Source of the DNA: an uncultured Clostridia bacterium
GTDB taxonomy: Bacteria; Bacillota; Clostridia; Christensenellales; CAG-314
Length of the DNA: 34,922 nt
Reading direction: 5' to 3'
NCBI GenBank assembly: GCA_947625115.1
Contig: CANQND010000014.1
Span: 1 to 34,922, forward strand
Positions 16,024 to 24,274 of this stretch are shown piece by piece. A program made the translations under genes and the position numbers. Every line of letters begins with the position of its first letter. Position 1 is the stretch's first letter. The notes beneath the pieces were generated by a model that saw nothing but the letters and a program-made list of their open reading frames with translations, was not told the DNA's origin and searched no databases.

Positions 16024-17490
16024 TTACAGCCCCGCAACGTCGGGCAGATCGTTTTGAAAGAGCAACAAACCGTCGCGCGCGTAGGGCAACGCCGCTTGTA
16101 CCGCCTCGTTGAGATTGCGCGCAAACAGCACTTTACAATTTGTCCGAGCAAGCCCCGCCGAAAGATATTTGGCGTTTTTGCCCAACACCACCGCCGCGCC
16201 GCAACTGTTTCCCAACAGCTCGCCGCACATCTCGTTGAGCCGCCTGCGTTCGCGACCGCACTCCGCAAGCCCCTGCGTTATCACCGCCTTGTGACAGGAA
16301 AATTTGTTAAGGGTGGCGCAACAGCTTTGCACCCCGACGATACTGCCGTTGTAGCTGTCGTCCAAAATGCGACAAGTTGCGCCGCTCAATATCTGCAAGC
16401 GGTGAGGCGTTTGCTTTACGCGCGGCGCGTTGAGTTGAACTTCGTTCAGGCTTTGCCCCAAACACGCCGCTATCGACAAACACATTGCAAACGTATCGGC
16501 AACGTAGTCGGATATTTGCGGCAAATGCACCGTTGCCCGCTCGCCGTTGAACAGGACGGAAAGAGTCGTTCCGTCGAAATCGACCTTTTCGACGGTCAAT
16601 TCCGTATCTTGGTAGGACAGCCTTTTGCCGCACGTCCCCGCCGAAAGAAAGGAGCGCGCGTATTCGTCCTTTTCGTTGAGTACGCATACGCCGTCGCTCG
16701 GGAGGTTTTCCGCCAATTCTCTCTTGGCGGCGATAACCTGCGAAAACGTTTTGAAAGTGGAAAGGTGCTGTGCGCACACGCCCGTCACTACGCCGTACTT
16801 GGGCGGATAGAGCTTGCACAACTCGGCAATATCTCCGCGGCGGCGCGCGCCGAACTCCAACACGAGATAGCGCACCCCACCCAGATCCGTTTTGTTGACA
16901 AACGCCGCAATGCCGAGAGGCGTGTTGCAACTGCCCGACGGCGCGGCGCAATCGTTAAGCAGGGCGGAAAGCATATCCTTTACGGAAGTTTTGCCGTAAC
17001 TACCCGTGACGGCTATGACCGTTGTTCCGCTATCGCGCAGTTTTTGCGAGGCAAGCCTGACGTATCGGCGGTTGATGAGCGTATCCAAGGGCAGACATAT
17101 CGCCCACGCCGCAAGAACGGTTACGGGCAACAGCCACACCCACCAACTCGGGTTTACCAACGCGCAAAGCAGGGCGAGGATAACGGCTTCTGCCGCGAAC
17201 ATTCGCAACACGCGCTTGGTGAGTTTGAGCGGACACTTGCGCTTGACAAGCCCCCAACCCAATGCCGTAGCAAAAAACAACCCCGCGTTTACGTAGAGGG
17301 CGCACGGCACAAAAACGTCCAACAGCACAGCGACTGCCTGCACCGCCGCAAGAAACAGGTAGTACGGCGACAAAAACACCTTTGCGTAGCCGCGTTGAGG
17401 ACGGTAACTTGCCGCCTGCAACACTCTGAAACACTCCGCGGAAGCCGCCGTCAGGAATATCGCGTCCAAAAGGGAAAATAATGTTTTCAC
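16024..17490 (-). CDS. murF: MurF-type Mur ligase with N-terminal membrane domain
   Basis: MurF adds D-Ala-D-Ala to UDP-MurNAc-tripeptide. Here the catalytic part starts near residue 155 with the P-loop VTGSYGKTSVKD (Gly163-Ser169) and continues with NTPLGIA, the central-domain FGARRRGDI segment, and HRLQIL and DDSYNGS near the C-terminal domain. The first 150 residues are unlike E. coli MurF: three or four hydrophobic segments (about 43-80 and 100-135) predict membrane anchoring. I read this as MurF fused to a membrane domain. The GTG start directly follows the stop codon of the hydrolase gene, with GGTGGAG just before it, so translation is probably coupled. Ddl follows. Confidence 0.85.
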   Translation of the reverse strand: MKTLFSLLDAIFLTAASAECFRVLQAASYRPQRGYAKVFLSPYYLFLAAVQAVAVLLDVFVPCALYVNAGLFFATALGWGLVKRKCPLKLTKRVLRMFAAEAVILALLCALVNPSWWVWLLPVTVLAAWAICLPLDTLINRRYVRLASQKLRDSGTTVIAVTGSYGKTSVKDMLSALLNDCAAPSGSCNTPLGIAAFVNKTDLGGVRYLVLEFGARRRGDIAELCKLYPPKYGVVTGVCAQHLSTFKTFSQVIAAKRELAENLPSDGVCVLNEKDEYARSFLSAGTCGKRLSYQDTELTVEKVDFDGTTLSVLFNGERATVHLPQISDYVADTFAMCLSIAACLGQSLNEVQLNAPRVKQTPHRLQILSGATCRILDDSYNGSIVGVQSCCATLNKFSCHKAVITQGLAECGRERRRLNEMCGELLGNSCGAAVVLGKNAKYLSAGLARTNCKVLFARNLNEAVQAALPYARDGLLLFQNDLPDVAGL

Positions 17491-18177
17491 TTACTCCACC
17501 AAGTTGTGTACCGTTTGGGCAAAAGCACGAGGATTGCGGAAAAAGGCAAAGTGATCGCCGTCGATCTCCGCCAAATCGCTGTTTTTGAGCAGTTTGTGCA
17601 ACCTCTGCGCTTGCGAAAGCGGGGTTTGAGCGTCCTCGCGCCCGTTGACTATCAGCGCGTAGCAACGCGTTTTCCGCGCGCAAGGGGCAAGGTTTTCCTT
17701 TATCACTTTGAGGAAAGTGGCGCGCATTTCGGGCGGACAGGCTTTCCAATCGGCAGAGGCGCGAGAGGCGTTTGCCTTGCCGAAACGTTTTTGAATTTTG
17801 TATATCCTTTCTTTCAGCCAACGCTTGGGTGAAAAGGGGCGCAGACCCGCAGGCGCGACTAACAACATCTGCTCTACGCACTCGGGGTGAACGGCGGCAA
17901 GTTTCAACGCCACCCGACAGCCGAAGCTATGCCCTACAACCGTTACGCGGCGCAGACTTTCGCTTTGCAAAAAGGCGAAAACGTCCTCGGCGTAGTCGGC
18001 TACCGACCAACCGTCTTGGGGCGGAGGCGGACTTTTGCCGAAACCGCGCATATCCAACAGATAGTTGGAAAAATCGGGCAAATATTTTACGACGGGCGCA
18101 AACACCTCACCGTCGCAACCCCAGCCGTGCAGCCACACAACGGGCTTGCCGCAACCGCACCGAACGAAATGCAACAA
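17491..18177 (-). CDS. alpha/beta hydrolase in the murF-ddl operon
   Basis: A 228-residue alpha/beta-fold hydrolase with HGWGCDGEVF (oxyanion side), LDMRGFGKS, and a likely triad of Ser84 (GHSFG), Asp182 and His209 (GDHFAFF). It resembles carboxylesterases such as BioH but is too divergent for a substrate call. No signal peptide. The start is one of two adjacent TTG codons (18175-18177 or 18172-18174); AGAGG lies four or seven bases upstream, so the second may be the real one. It is the first gene before murF and ddl. The upstream promoter is unclear. Confidence 0.75.
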   Translation of the reverse strand: MLHFVRCGCGKPVVWLHGWGCDGEVFAPVVKYLPDFSNYLLDMRGFGKSPPPPQDGWSVADYAEDVFAFLQSESLRRVTVVGHSFGCRVALKLAAVHPECVEQMLLVAPAGLRPFSPKRWLKERIYKIQKRFGKANASRASADWKACPPEMRATFLKVIKENLAPCARKTRCYALIVNGREDAQTPLSQAQRLHKLLKNSDLAEIDGDHFAFFRNPRAFAQTVHNLVE

Positions 18178-18394
18178 CTTACCTCTCGGACTATCTTATG
18201 TAACTTGTCGGCGCAAAGTGACAAATCGCGACTATTTTCGCGATAAATTCATTGGAAAAACTTCAAAGCTCTTTCCGCCGATATTTGCCCAAAAAGCCGA
18301 AAACCAATATGTTTATAACATAAAAAGTATATTATGTCTGAAATAGTACTATATAAAACGACAAAATTCGACGTAATAAAGCAAAAAACCCTTT

Positions 18395-18860
18395 GTGTTG
18401 ACACAGAGGGAATTATAACAATATATAGCTTGTTTTTCAAGATCGAAACTCATCAGTCACCTATCGGTGACGACTGCGTTGGGGCATTAGAAAAGCCCCA
18501 ACTTGTCCGCGCGGATTGCAGGTAGACTACTTGCTTTTCAGGTCGAAACTCATCAGTCACTTGCAGTGACAGCTTCTCTTGCGTCCCCAAGAGAAGCCTA
18601 ATAAGCGGTTGCCGAACTGCTCCCTGCGGACAAAGTTTGTCAAAACATAGAATAACTTTATACATAGTTATTTACTTTATCCCTGCGGACAGGGGCGGGC
18701 GGGGACGAAATGTTCGGGCGTTTACGCCCGTCCTCAACTTGCGGCAACGCCGCAAACTTCACACGCCGCAAGGCATACTTCACTGTGCGATAGCACAACT
18801 TCACTTTGCGCATAGCGCAAAACTTCACTGTCCTCAGGCGATAGTCTTGTGTTTTGTCGG
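18395..18860. repeat. composite repeat block between two operons
   Basis: The block starts with a TTGACACAGA-type module also found, inverted, near 22260-22330. It then carries two TCGAAACTCATCAGTCAC modules exactly 100 bp apart (18443 and 18543), a GTTGGGGC/GCCCCAAC hairpin, a GCTTCTCTTG/CAAGAGAAGC hairpin, and from 18739 to 18828 four hairpins each ending in ACTTCAC. The remaining bases from 18178 to 18394 are AT-rich; I see no gene in them. Short open frames here repeat in other copies and are not called. Confidence 0.8.
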
Positions 18861-18867
18861 CACTTCT

Positions 18868-19326
18868 CTATCTTGTAAGTTGTTTTAGCATTGTGTAGGC
18901 GTCGCGCGTGGGGAAACGCTTGGTGCGCCTGTAAAAATCGCGGCGAGTGCCGACAACCTCGAAACCGCATTTTTTGTACAGCTCCACCGCTTCGACGTTG
19001 GCTGTGTTCACTTCCAACTCTATCCTTTCGCACCCCTGCACCTTGGAAAAGTCGGCGACGGTTTCCAACAGTCTTGTGCCGATACCGCGTCGGCGGTACT
19101 GCGGAAGCACGGCGACGTTGCAAATCTGAGCTTCTTCGTACATTATGCGTACGCACACGTAGCCCACTATCGTTTCGCCGTCCGTTTCGCCGAACAGGTG
19201 CGAAAACTCGTTTTGGTATTCTCCGATAATATTGTTGACCGTCCACGCCTCTTTGCCGAAACACGCCTTTTCTATCTTGTTGAGCTGAAACACGGTGGGC
19301 ATTGAAAATTGCAATTTTGTTATCAT
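18868..19326 (-). CDS. rimI: GNAT acetyltransferase, RimI type
   Basis: RimI-type enzymes acetylate the N-terminus of ribosomal protein S18, and in Bacillota the gene usually travels with tsaB and tsaE as here. The 152-residue GNAT fold shows VAVLPQYRRRGIGTRLLE (acetyl-CoA binding QxxGxG-type loop, here RRRGIG), LEVNTANVEAVELYKKCGFEVVG, and a final YTMLKQL. The ATG overlaps the tsaB stop as ATGA. It is the last gene of the operon; the hairpin array at 18739-18828 begins 40 bases after its stop. Confidence 0.88.
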   Translation of the reverse strand: MITKLQFSMPTVFQLNKIEKACFGKEAWTVNNIIGEYQNEFSHLFGETDGETIVGYVCVRIMYEEAQICNVAVLPQYRRRGIGTRLLETVADFSKVQGCERIELEVNTANVEAVELYKKCGFEVVGTRRDFYRRTKRFPTRDAYTMLKQLTR

Positions 19327-19886
19327 TTAAGGTTCTCCTCCGCCTGCGAACGGCGTATGTACAGCGGAGTAAGTCCGCCGTCGAAACGTTGTTCGGAAAA
19401 ACTTTTGCGCACCAACGTCACCGCTCCGTCCAAGTAGTCGCAAGCGTTGCCTCTGCCCGCGCCGACAGCTCTTTCGTCGTCGTAGGGAACAAGGCAAGGC
19501 AAGGTGCCGACGGCGTAATCGGCAAAGTAGTAGCCGTTGCCCGCGTCCACAACGGCTTTGCCCGCATTGCCGCACGCTTTTGAACAGGCAATGGCTTGCA
19601 GACAGTTGACTGCAATGTACGGGCGAGGTACCGCCGTTGCGTACCCCTTTACCGTAGAAACGCCAATGCGTATGCCCGTAAAACTGCCCGGTCCTATCGC
19701 GCAGGCGTATGCGTCCAAGTCGGAAAAGGTAACGCCCGCTTGCGTAAGCACTTCTTGCACCTTTTGACAGAGCAATTCGCTGTGCTTGCGTTGAGAGTCG
19801 CGGCAGGTGACGGCAAACGTTCGATCTTCCGTTATCAACGCGGCAACAAGGTCGGGGGTGGTTGTGTCTACAAAAAGAATTTTCAT
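19323..19886 (-). CDS. tsaB: tRNA t6A biosynthesis protein TsaB
   Basis: TsaB is the scaffold subunit that works with TsaD, TsaE and TsaC to place threonylcarbamoyl on A37 of ANN-decoding tRNAs. The 187-residue protein has the ASKHA-fold start [10 protein letters not shown], then HSELLCQKV and the signature IGPGSFTGIRIGVSTVKG. The C-terminal half is shorter than in E. coli, as is common in Bacillota. The ATG is chosen because it overlaps the tsaE stop as ATGA; the frame continues upstream only as an antisense shadow. TsaD is not in this window. Confidence 0.9.
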   Translation of the reverse strand: MKILFVDTTTPDLVAALITEDRTFAVTCRDSQRKHSELLCQKVQEVLTQAGVTFSDLDAYACAIGPGSFTGIRIGVSTVKGYATAVPRPYIAVNCLQAIACSKACGNAGKAVVDAGNGYYFADYAVGTLPCLVPYDDERAVGAGRGNACDYLDGAVTLVRKSFSEQRFDGGLTPLYIRRSQAEENLK

Positions 19887-20305
19887 TGCGAAACCGTTAT
19901 GCGGCGGGTGCTGTCGCCCAACTTGTCCAATTGCACCGTTATGCAACGAGGCGGCAACAGATCGGCGACGTTTTCGCTCCACTCTATCGCCGCAACGGCG
20001 GTTTTGTCGAAAAACAGTTCGTCCAGCCCGAGCATTTCCACCTCTTCGCTGTTTTCTATGCGGTAAAAATCGAAATGATTTAGTTTGAGCCTGCCAACGT
20101 ACTCGTTGTGCAACGCGAACGTGGGACTCGTAACCTCTTCCTCAATTCCCAATCCGCGCGCAAGCCCCTTTACGAAATGCGTTTTGCCCGCGCCGAGTTC
20201 GCCCACAAGCAAAAGCACTTCGCCGCCGCGCAAAGACTGCGCAAAACTGCTTGCAAAAACTTCCGTTTCCTGCGCCGATTGAGTTGTTTGTACCAAAGTT
20301 TTCAT
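19883..20305 (-). CDS. tsaE: tRNA t6A biosynthesis ATPase TsaE
   Basis: TsaE is the P-loop ATPase that resets the TsaBD complex. The 140-residue protein has Walker A GELGAGKT, switch-like TSPTF, and [17 protein letters not shown] plus AAIEWSENV, all standard. The ATG at 20303-20305 gives the usual N-terminus. No ribosome site is seen; instead a promoter -10 box ends seven bases before the ATG, so the message may be leaderless. First gene of tsaE-tsaB-rimI, all joined by ATGA overlaps. Confidence 0.92.
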   Translation of the reverse strand: MKTLVQTTQSAQETEVFASSFAQSLRGGEVLLLVGELGAGKTHFVKGLARGLGIEEEVTSPTFALHNEYVGRLKLNHFDFYRIENSEEVEMLGLDELFFDKTAVAAIEWSENVADLLPPRCITVQLDKLGDSTRRITVSQ

Positions 20306-20312
20306 CGGATAT

Positions 20313-20341
20313 ATTGTACAACAAATCTTGCATATTTGCAA
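20313..20341 (-). promoter_or_regulatory. putative tsaE promoter, leaderless
   Basis: On the minus strand TTGCAA, 17 bases, then TACAAT, with seven bases before the tsaE ATG. A normal start point would be at or next to the A of the start codon. Confidence 0.65.
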
Positions 20342-20398
20342 GCGTTAGGGCAACACGGCGCAAGCTCTTTGTAAAAAGCCGCCCCCTGACAGCGAGGC

Positions 20399-20433
20399 AA
20401 AAAACGCCCCACGGCAAACTACCGAGGAGCGTT
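20399..20433 (-). terminator. intrinsic terminator after the coiled-coil membrane gene
   Basis: On the minus strand AACGCTCC pairs with GGGGCGTT (8 bp, one G-T), with an inner CGG/CCG pair, followed by a T run. It lies about 20 bases past the stop of the gene at 20455-21582. Confidence 0.85.
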
Positions 20434-20454
20434 AAAGATAAACGGGTCAATTTT

Positions 20455-21582
20455 TCAATTCTTTAAGTTTTTTTTCATCGAGTTCATATCTGCAACGAGT
20501 TTTTGGCTACCTGTATCGATTTTGTCGGAAAGAGCTTTTTGCAACTCTTTGTTGGAAATCACCTGCGCCGCCAAACTTGCCTCTACCGCTTCCGTGTTGG
20601 CAATAATATTTTCATTTATCGTGTTTAATGCCGACATCATTTGCGAATGCTGTACCGACAATTGCTGACTCAAAACATCAAAACAACTTGCCATTAACTT
20701 TCCCAGATTAAAAGCGGCTTCGCGAATTTGATTGCTAACCATAATCGCCGCTTGTCGAATTGCGCCTACGATTTCGTCCGTTTGACGTTGACGGTCATAT
20801 TGTATCAACGCCTCTTTGAGGTCATCGGCTCTGCCCGTAGATAGGTAGTAAATCAACAGGTCGATATTTGCCCAATCGCTTTGCGACAATATGGGCGTAT
20901 ATTGGGCGTTCAATGCGTTTCGCATTTCGTCGGCAAGCAATATCGCGGGGTGTGCATTTTCTGCATAAGACTGAATTGCTTCTACCATATTTTTTTCTTT
21001 ATACTCGCTTAGTTGTCTTTCCAAAGATTTCAACCTACTCTTTTGTTCGTTCAGGCGTTTGTTCTCGTCGGCAATGTACCTATCATATTCCCTTTCTAAA
21101 TCGCTATATTTTTGCGACAGTCGTTTGTTTAATTTATTGTTTTTTACTTTATAATTTAAGCCCACAATCAAACCTACTAACGAAACATCAATGACTAAAC
21201 CCACAACAACTCCGAGAACGGCCGTTACCGTTAAAGGTCCCAAGAGAAAAGCTGAAACGCTCATTAGCGCGGGTGCAAAAATAAAAAACAAAGCAATTGT
21301 CAAAGCAATAGTATTTTTTTTGCTAGGACGTTGTTCATCTATTTCACTTCGACACGAGGCTTTCTTATCTTTTAATTCGTCCGGCAAAACAACTGTAATA
21401 TTGTAATTTGTAGAATTGATTTGATTGTTCAATACTTTAATTTCCGATTTACATTTGTCGATTTCCGCCATTACGCCGTCGATTTGTTTTTGTTGACTGT
21501 CCACAATATCTTTCTGCTTCGATATTACGGACAACCCCGCGCGCAAAGTGTACAAATTTGCTACAAGCTCCTCTTTTCCCAT
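20455..21582 (-). CDS. coiled-coil membrane protein of unknown function
   Basis: The 375-residue protein has a coiled-coil N-terminal part (about 15-60), two membrane helices (about 91-113 and 117-143), a long second coiled coil (about 148-215) and a helical C-terminal region (about 215-375) with many Gln and Asn. No signal peptide and no catalytic motif are seen. The ATG has CAGGAGG upstream; a start 20 codons earlier lies inside a leader hairpin and is rejected. It is a single-gene unit with its own promoter, structured leader and terminator. The leader has the same plan as that of the SPFH operon, so the two may belong to one response. Confidence 0.75.
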   Translation of the reverse strand: MGKEELVANLYTLRAGLSVISKQKDIVDSQQKQIDGVMAEIDKCKSEIKVLNNQINSTNYNITVVLPDELKDKKASCRSEIDEQRPSKKNTIALTIALFFIFAPALMSVSAFLLGPLTVTAVLGVVVGLVIDVSLVGLIVGLNYKVKNNKLNKRLSQKYSDLEREYDRYIADENKRLNEQKSRLKSLERQLSEYKEKNMVEAIQSYAENAHPAILLADEMRNALNAQYTPILSQSDWANIDLLIYYLSTGRADDLKEALIQYDRQRQTDEIVGAIRQAAIMVSNQIREAAFNLGKLMASCFDVLSQQLSVQHSQMMSALNTINENIIANTEAVEASLAAQVISNKELQKALSDKIDTGSQKLVADMNSMKKNLKN

Positions 21583-21762
21583 ATTTTTTTCCTCCTGTAA
21601 TAAAAAAGTGCGGCAACCGAAGCTGTCGCACAAAAAACGCAACTCCGATTGTTACCACACAACCATACTTGTCAAAACGCATAAGCATGTGGAGCGCATT
21701 TTTTCATATAGAAAAAATCGCTTACGCGTTATGACATAAATATTAAGTTGGCTGTGTGGTAG
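21583..21762 (-). promoter_or_regulatory. structured 5' leader with terminator-like hairpin (candidate attenuator)
   Basis: In the minus-strand transcript, 21745-21762 pairs with 21651-21670 (CTACCACAC with GTGTGGTA), and inner segments pair as GTCATAACGC with GCGTTTTGAC and GCGATTTTTTC with GAAAAAATGCGC, making one long imperfect hairpin of about 110 nt that begins near the predicted start. Then 21608-21631 forms an 8-bp stem with a loop of 8 nt and a run of six T (21602-21607), directly before AGGAGG. A small inverted-repeat element inserted here is the alternative reading. Confidence 0.55.
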
Positions 21763-21766
21763 CTTT

Positions 21767-21795
21767 ATTGTAACATAACGGCGCGGCAATGTCAA
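21767..21795 (-). promoter_or_regulatory. promoter of the coiled-coil membrane gene
   Basis: On the minus strand a perfect TTGACA, 17 bases, then TACAAT. The predicted start is at the outer base of the leader hairpin. Confidence 0.8.
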
Positions 21796-22379
21796 TGACA
21801 AAATTTGACGTAAAATAAGAAAATTGAAAACGACTTGCAAAAAAGCGATGTCTTGCCGCTGTGGGTGCAAAAAATCGGTGAGAAATGTTAGGGTATGAAA
21901 AATTAGAAAGCAAAAGACGACTTCTATATCAATTGGGAATTTTTTGCAAAATATAACTTGCTTTTCAGGTCGAAACTCATTCGTCCAAACTTGTCGCCAA
22001 TATTCCTCTTCCACCGCCTAACGGCGGTCCCCCTTCCCCGTAGGTTCGCATTGCTCGCCGACGGGGACGGTCTTTGGGGAACACGCCATACGGCGGTCCC
22101 GACTGCGTTGGGGCGTTAGAAAAGCCCCAACTTGCCCGCGCAGATTGCAGGTAGGTTACAGTGTATAGAATTATTCAAACTTTTGGTAAGTTTTGCCCGT
22201 AGGTAGCAAGTCGGGAACAGTAAAAAAAGTCTTCTCTTGACGACGCAAGAGAAGGGGGACCGCCATAAGGCGGTGGTTGAGTTTCGACCTGAAAAGTAAG
22301 CTATATATTGTTAAAATTCCATCTGTGTCAACATATAGTTTTGTTATGGGTAATAGCAATATACAATTTGTTTCGGTAG

Positions 22380-22650
22380 TCGAAACTCATCAGTCACTTG
22401 CAGTGCCGACTGCGTTGGGGCGTTAGAAAAGCCCCAACTTGCCCGCGCTCACGGCAAAGTGTCCACAGGACACGTTTGCTTTGCGTGGCGCGCTCTTGCG
22501 TCGTAAAGGGAAGCCCTATACGCGGTTGCAAACTTATTTCCTACGGACAGGGGTGGGCGGTCGGGGACCTTGTGACACAGGGAGCGAGGGGTGTTCGACC
22601 AAAAATAATCTGCAACGAGGGAGGCGAGGGGATATAACTTGTTTCGGTAG
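22380..22650 (+). repeat. tandem repeat unit, copy 1 (271 bp)
   Basis: The unit runs from TCGAAACTCATCAGTCAC through the GCCCCAAC hairpin, GTGTCCACAGGACAC, and AATAATCTGCAACGAGGG to GTTTCGGTAG. Copy 2 begins at once. Confidence 0.9.
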
Positions 22651-22988
22651 TCGAAACTCATCAGTCACCTAACGGTGACGACTGCGTTGGGGCGTTAGAA
22701 AAGCCCCAACTTGCCCGCGCTCACGGCAAAGTGTCCACAGGACACATTTGCTTTGCGTGGCGCGCTCTTTTGTCGTAAAGGGAAGCCCTATACGCGGTTG
22801 CAAACCTACTCCCTGCGGACAGGGGTGGGCGGTCGGGGACCTTGTAACACAGGGAGCGAGGGTGTTCGACCAAAAATAATCTGCAACGAGGGTGGCGTGA
22901 GTTTATCTTTTTGTTGGGGCTGGTGAGCGTGTTTGCCGCAAAATAATCTGCAACGAGGGTGGCGAGGGGATATAACTTGTTTCGGTAG
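22651..22988 (+). repeat. tandem repeat unit, copy 2 (338 bp, with internal duplication)
   Basis: Nearly identical to copy 1 but about 67 bp longer, because the AATAATCTGCAACGAGGG segment is present twice with unrelated sequence between. The next copy (from 22989) keeps the first 70 bp and then switches to the module seen at 18443-18640. Confidence 0.9.
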
Positions 22989-23297
22989 TCGAAACTCATC
23001 AGTCACCTATCGGTGACGACTGCGTTGGGGCGTTAGAAAAGCCCCAACTTTCCCGCGCAGATTGCAGGTAGTCTACTTGCTTTTCAGGTCGAAACTCATC
23101 AGTCACCTATCGGTGCCAGCTTCCCTTTCGTCGTAAAGGGAAGCCATATACGCGGTTGCAAACCTACTTCCTGCGGACAGGGGCGGGCGGTCGGGGAGTG
23201 GAACGGCGGGGGCAATTGATTGCCCCGTCCTCAACTTGCGGCAACGCCGCAAACTTCACAATTGAACTTAACTTGCCGCACAGCGGCAAACTTCACT

Positions 23298-24074
23298 TTA
23301 CTCGGGTGCGTCGTCCGATTGCGTGTCGGCAGTCGGGGCGGGATTTTTGTCTTTACGGGCGGGTTTGCGGCGGTCGGGGTCTACCTGCCAATGCAACGCG
23401 CGGGAGAGAGGTTTGTAGAGTACAAAGGTCAGCACGCAGGTGACGGCGGTTTTTATCACGTTGAAAAGCAACGTCCACCACAGCGCGGGGTACATCACTT
23501 CGGGTTGGTTCATTCCGTAGACGGGTAGCAAAATAAATTGATTGCACAGCCACATCGCCCCGCAAAACAGCAAACTGCTAACGCCCAAGGCAAGGATCGC
23601 GCCCTTTTTGTTACGGCGTATCTTGTAGATCAAGCCCGCCACAACGGCGTACACGGTGCCGCTAATGAAGTTGGAAAGCGGTCCCACCAAGTTGGTGCTT
23701 GTACCCGAAATAAGCAGTTTTACCACGATTTTGACGGTGTTCACCACCGCGCCGCTGACGGGTCCGTACATAAACGCCGCAAGCAGCGTGGGTACGTCGG
23801 AGAAGTTCATTTCCAACCACGGCGTTGCGGGGAAGAGCGGAAACTCCAAGTACAGCAACGCCACGCCCAAAGCGGAAAACAACGCGATTTTGGTAAGGTA
23901 GAACACCGAACCGAACGTTGCTTCGCGCTTGGTGCGCTTTTTTGCGGGAGGGAGTTTGCCCTTTTTGGAAGCTATGAGCATATAGGCGATAACGCCCAAC
24001 TCCAACAAAATGATAACTCCCAAAATGGTAATGATAAGAACGGCTTTTTGATTGAAACACAACAAGTTTGTCAC
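23298..24074 (-). CDS. ribU: riboflavin ECF transporter substrate-binding component RibU-like
   Basis: This membrane protein of 258 residues is the S component of an ECF transporter, binding vitamin outside and delivering it with the shared EcfAAT module (not in this window). It has about six membrane helices. The segment LEMNFSDVPTLLAAFMYGP with following SGAVVNTVKI is the RibU-type motif after the first helix. It has an extra N-terminal helix and a polar, basic C-terminal tail. The GTG start has AAAGGAGG eight bases upstream. The substrate is supported by the FMN riboswitch upstream, which is independent evidence. One base after the stop a repeat hairpin array begins. Confidence 0.9.
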   Translation of the reverse strand: MTNLLCFNQKAVLIITILGVIILLELGVIAYMLIASKKGKLPPAKKRTKREATFGSVFYLTKIALFSALGVALLYLEFPLFPATPWLEMNFSDVPTLLAAFMYGPVSGAVVNTVKIVVKLLISGTSTNLVGPLSNFISGTVYAVVAGLIYKIRRNKKGAILALGVSSLLFCGAMWLCNQFILLPVYGMNQPEVMYPALWWTLLFNVIKTAVTCVLTFVLYKPLSRALHWQVDPDRRKPARKDKNPAPTADTQSDDAPE

Positions 24075-24242
24075 AACAGATACCTCCTTTTCCTTTTTTC
24101 GGCGACGTATCTATGGAACGTTACTCCCCAACGCTTTTGCGACAAACGCGGTTTCTGCGAGAAAGGCGACGAACTTGCCCCATCAGGGGCAGGTTGCATA
24201 TTGACCGAACCACTTGCGTGTGGTCGGGGCTCACCATAGAGC

Positions 24243-24274
24243 AAAAAAAACGCGCCCGCAAAGCATTGAGGCGC
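24243..24274 (-). terminator. expression-platform terminator of the FMN riboswitch
   Basis: On the minus strand GCGCC pairs with GGCGC and is followed by G and eight T. It lies 15 bases past the aptamer, where binding of FMN would stop transcription. From here to ribU (24075-24242) is about 170 bases of spacer with two short hairpins (ACCACACGCAAGTGGT and TGCCCCTGATGGGGCA). Confidence 0.8.

Larger units (their letters stand above)
21960..23297. repeat. 1.3-kb composite repeat region with tandem units
   Basis: The region holds at least five copies of a module starting TCGAAACTCAT (21970, 22380, 22651, 22989, 23089, plus an inverted one ending 22288). Hairpins fill it: GTTGGGGC/GCCCCAAC, TCCCTTT/AAAGGGA, CACC/GGTG. 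It ends with two hairpins plus ACTTCAC linkers (23236-23296). No open frame has a ribosome site, and those present recur between copies, so no gene is called. Positions 21796-21959 are AT-rich single-copy sequence in which I see nothing. Confidence 0.85.

Noticed and set aside
18334-18525. 63-codon frame sharing a peptide with one at 22171-22359
   Set aside because: The shared stretch comes from the dispersed repeat module itself; both frames run on into other repeat parts and lack ribosome sites.
22380-23100. Possible CRISPR array in the tandem repeats
   Set aside because: Periods of 271 and 338 bp and near-identical long units do not fit repeats of 25-40 bp with unique spacers; no cas genes are near.
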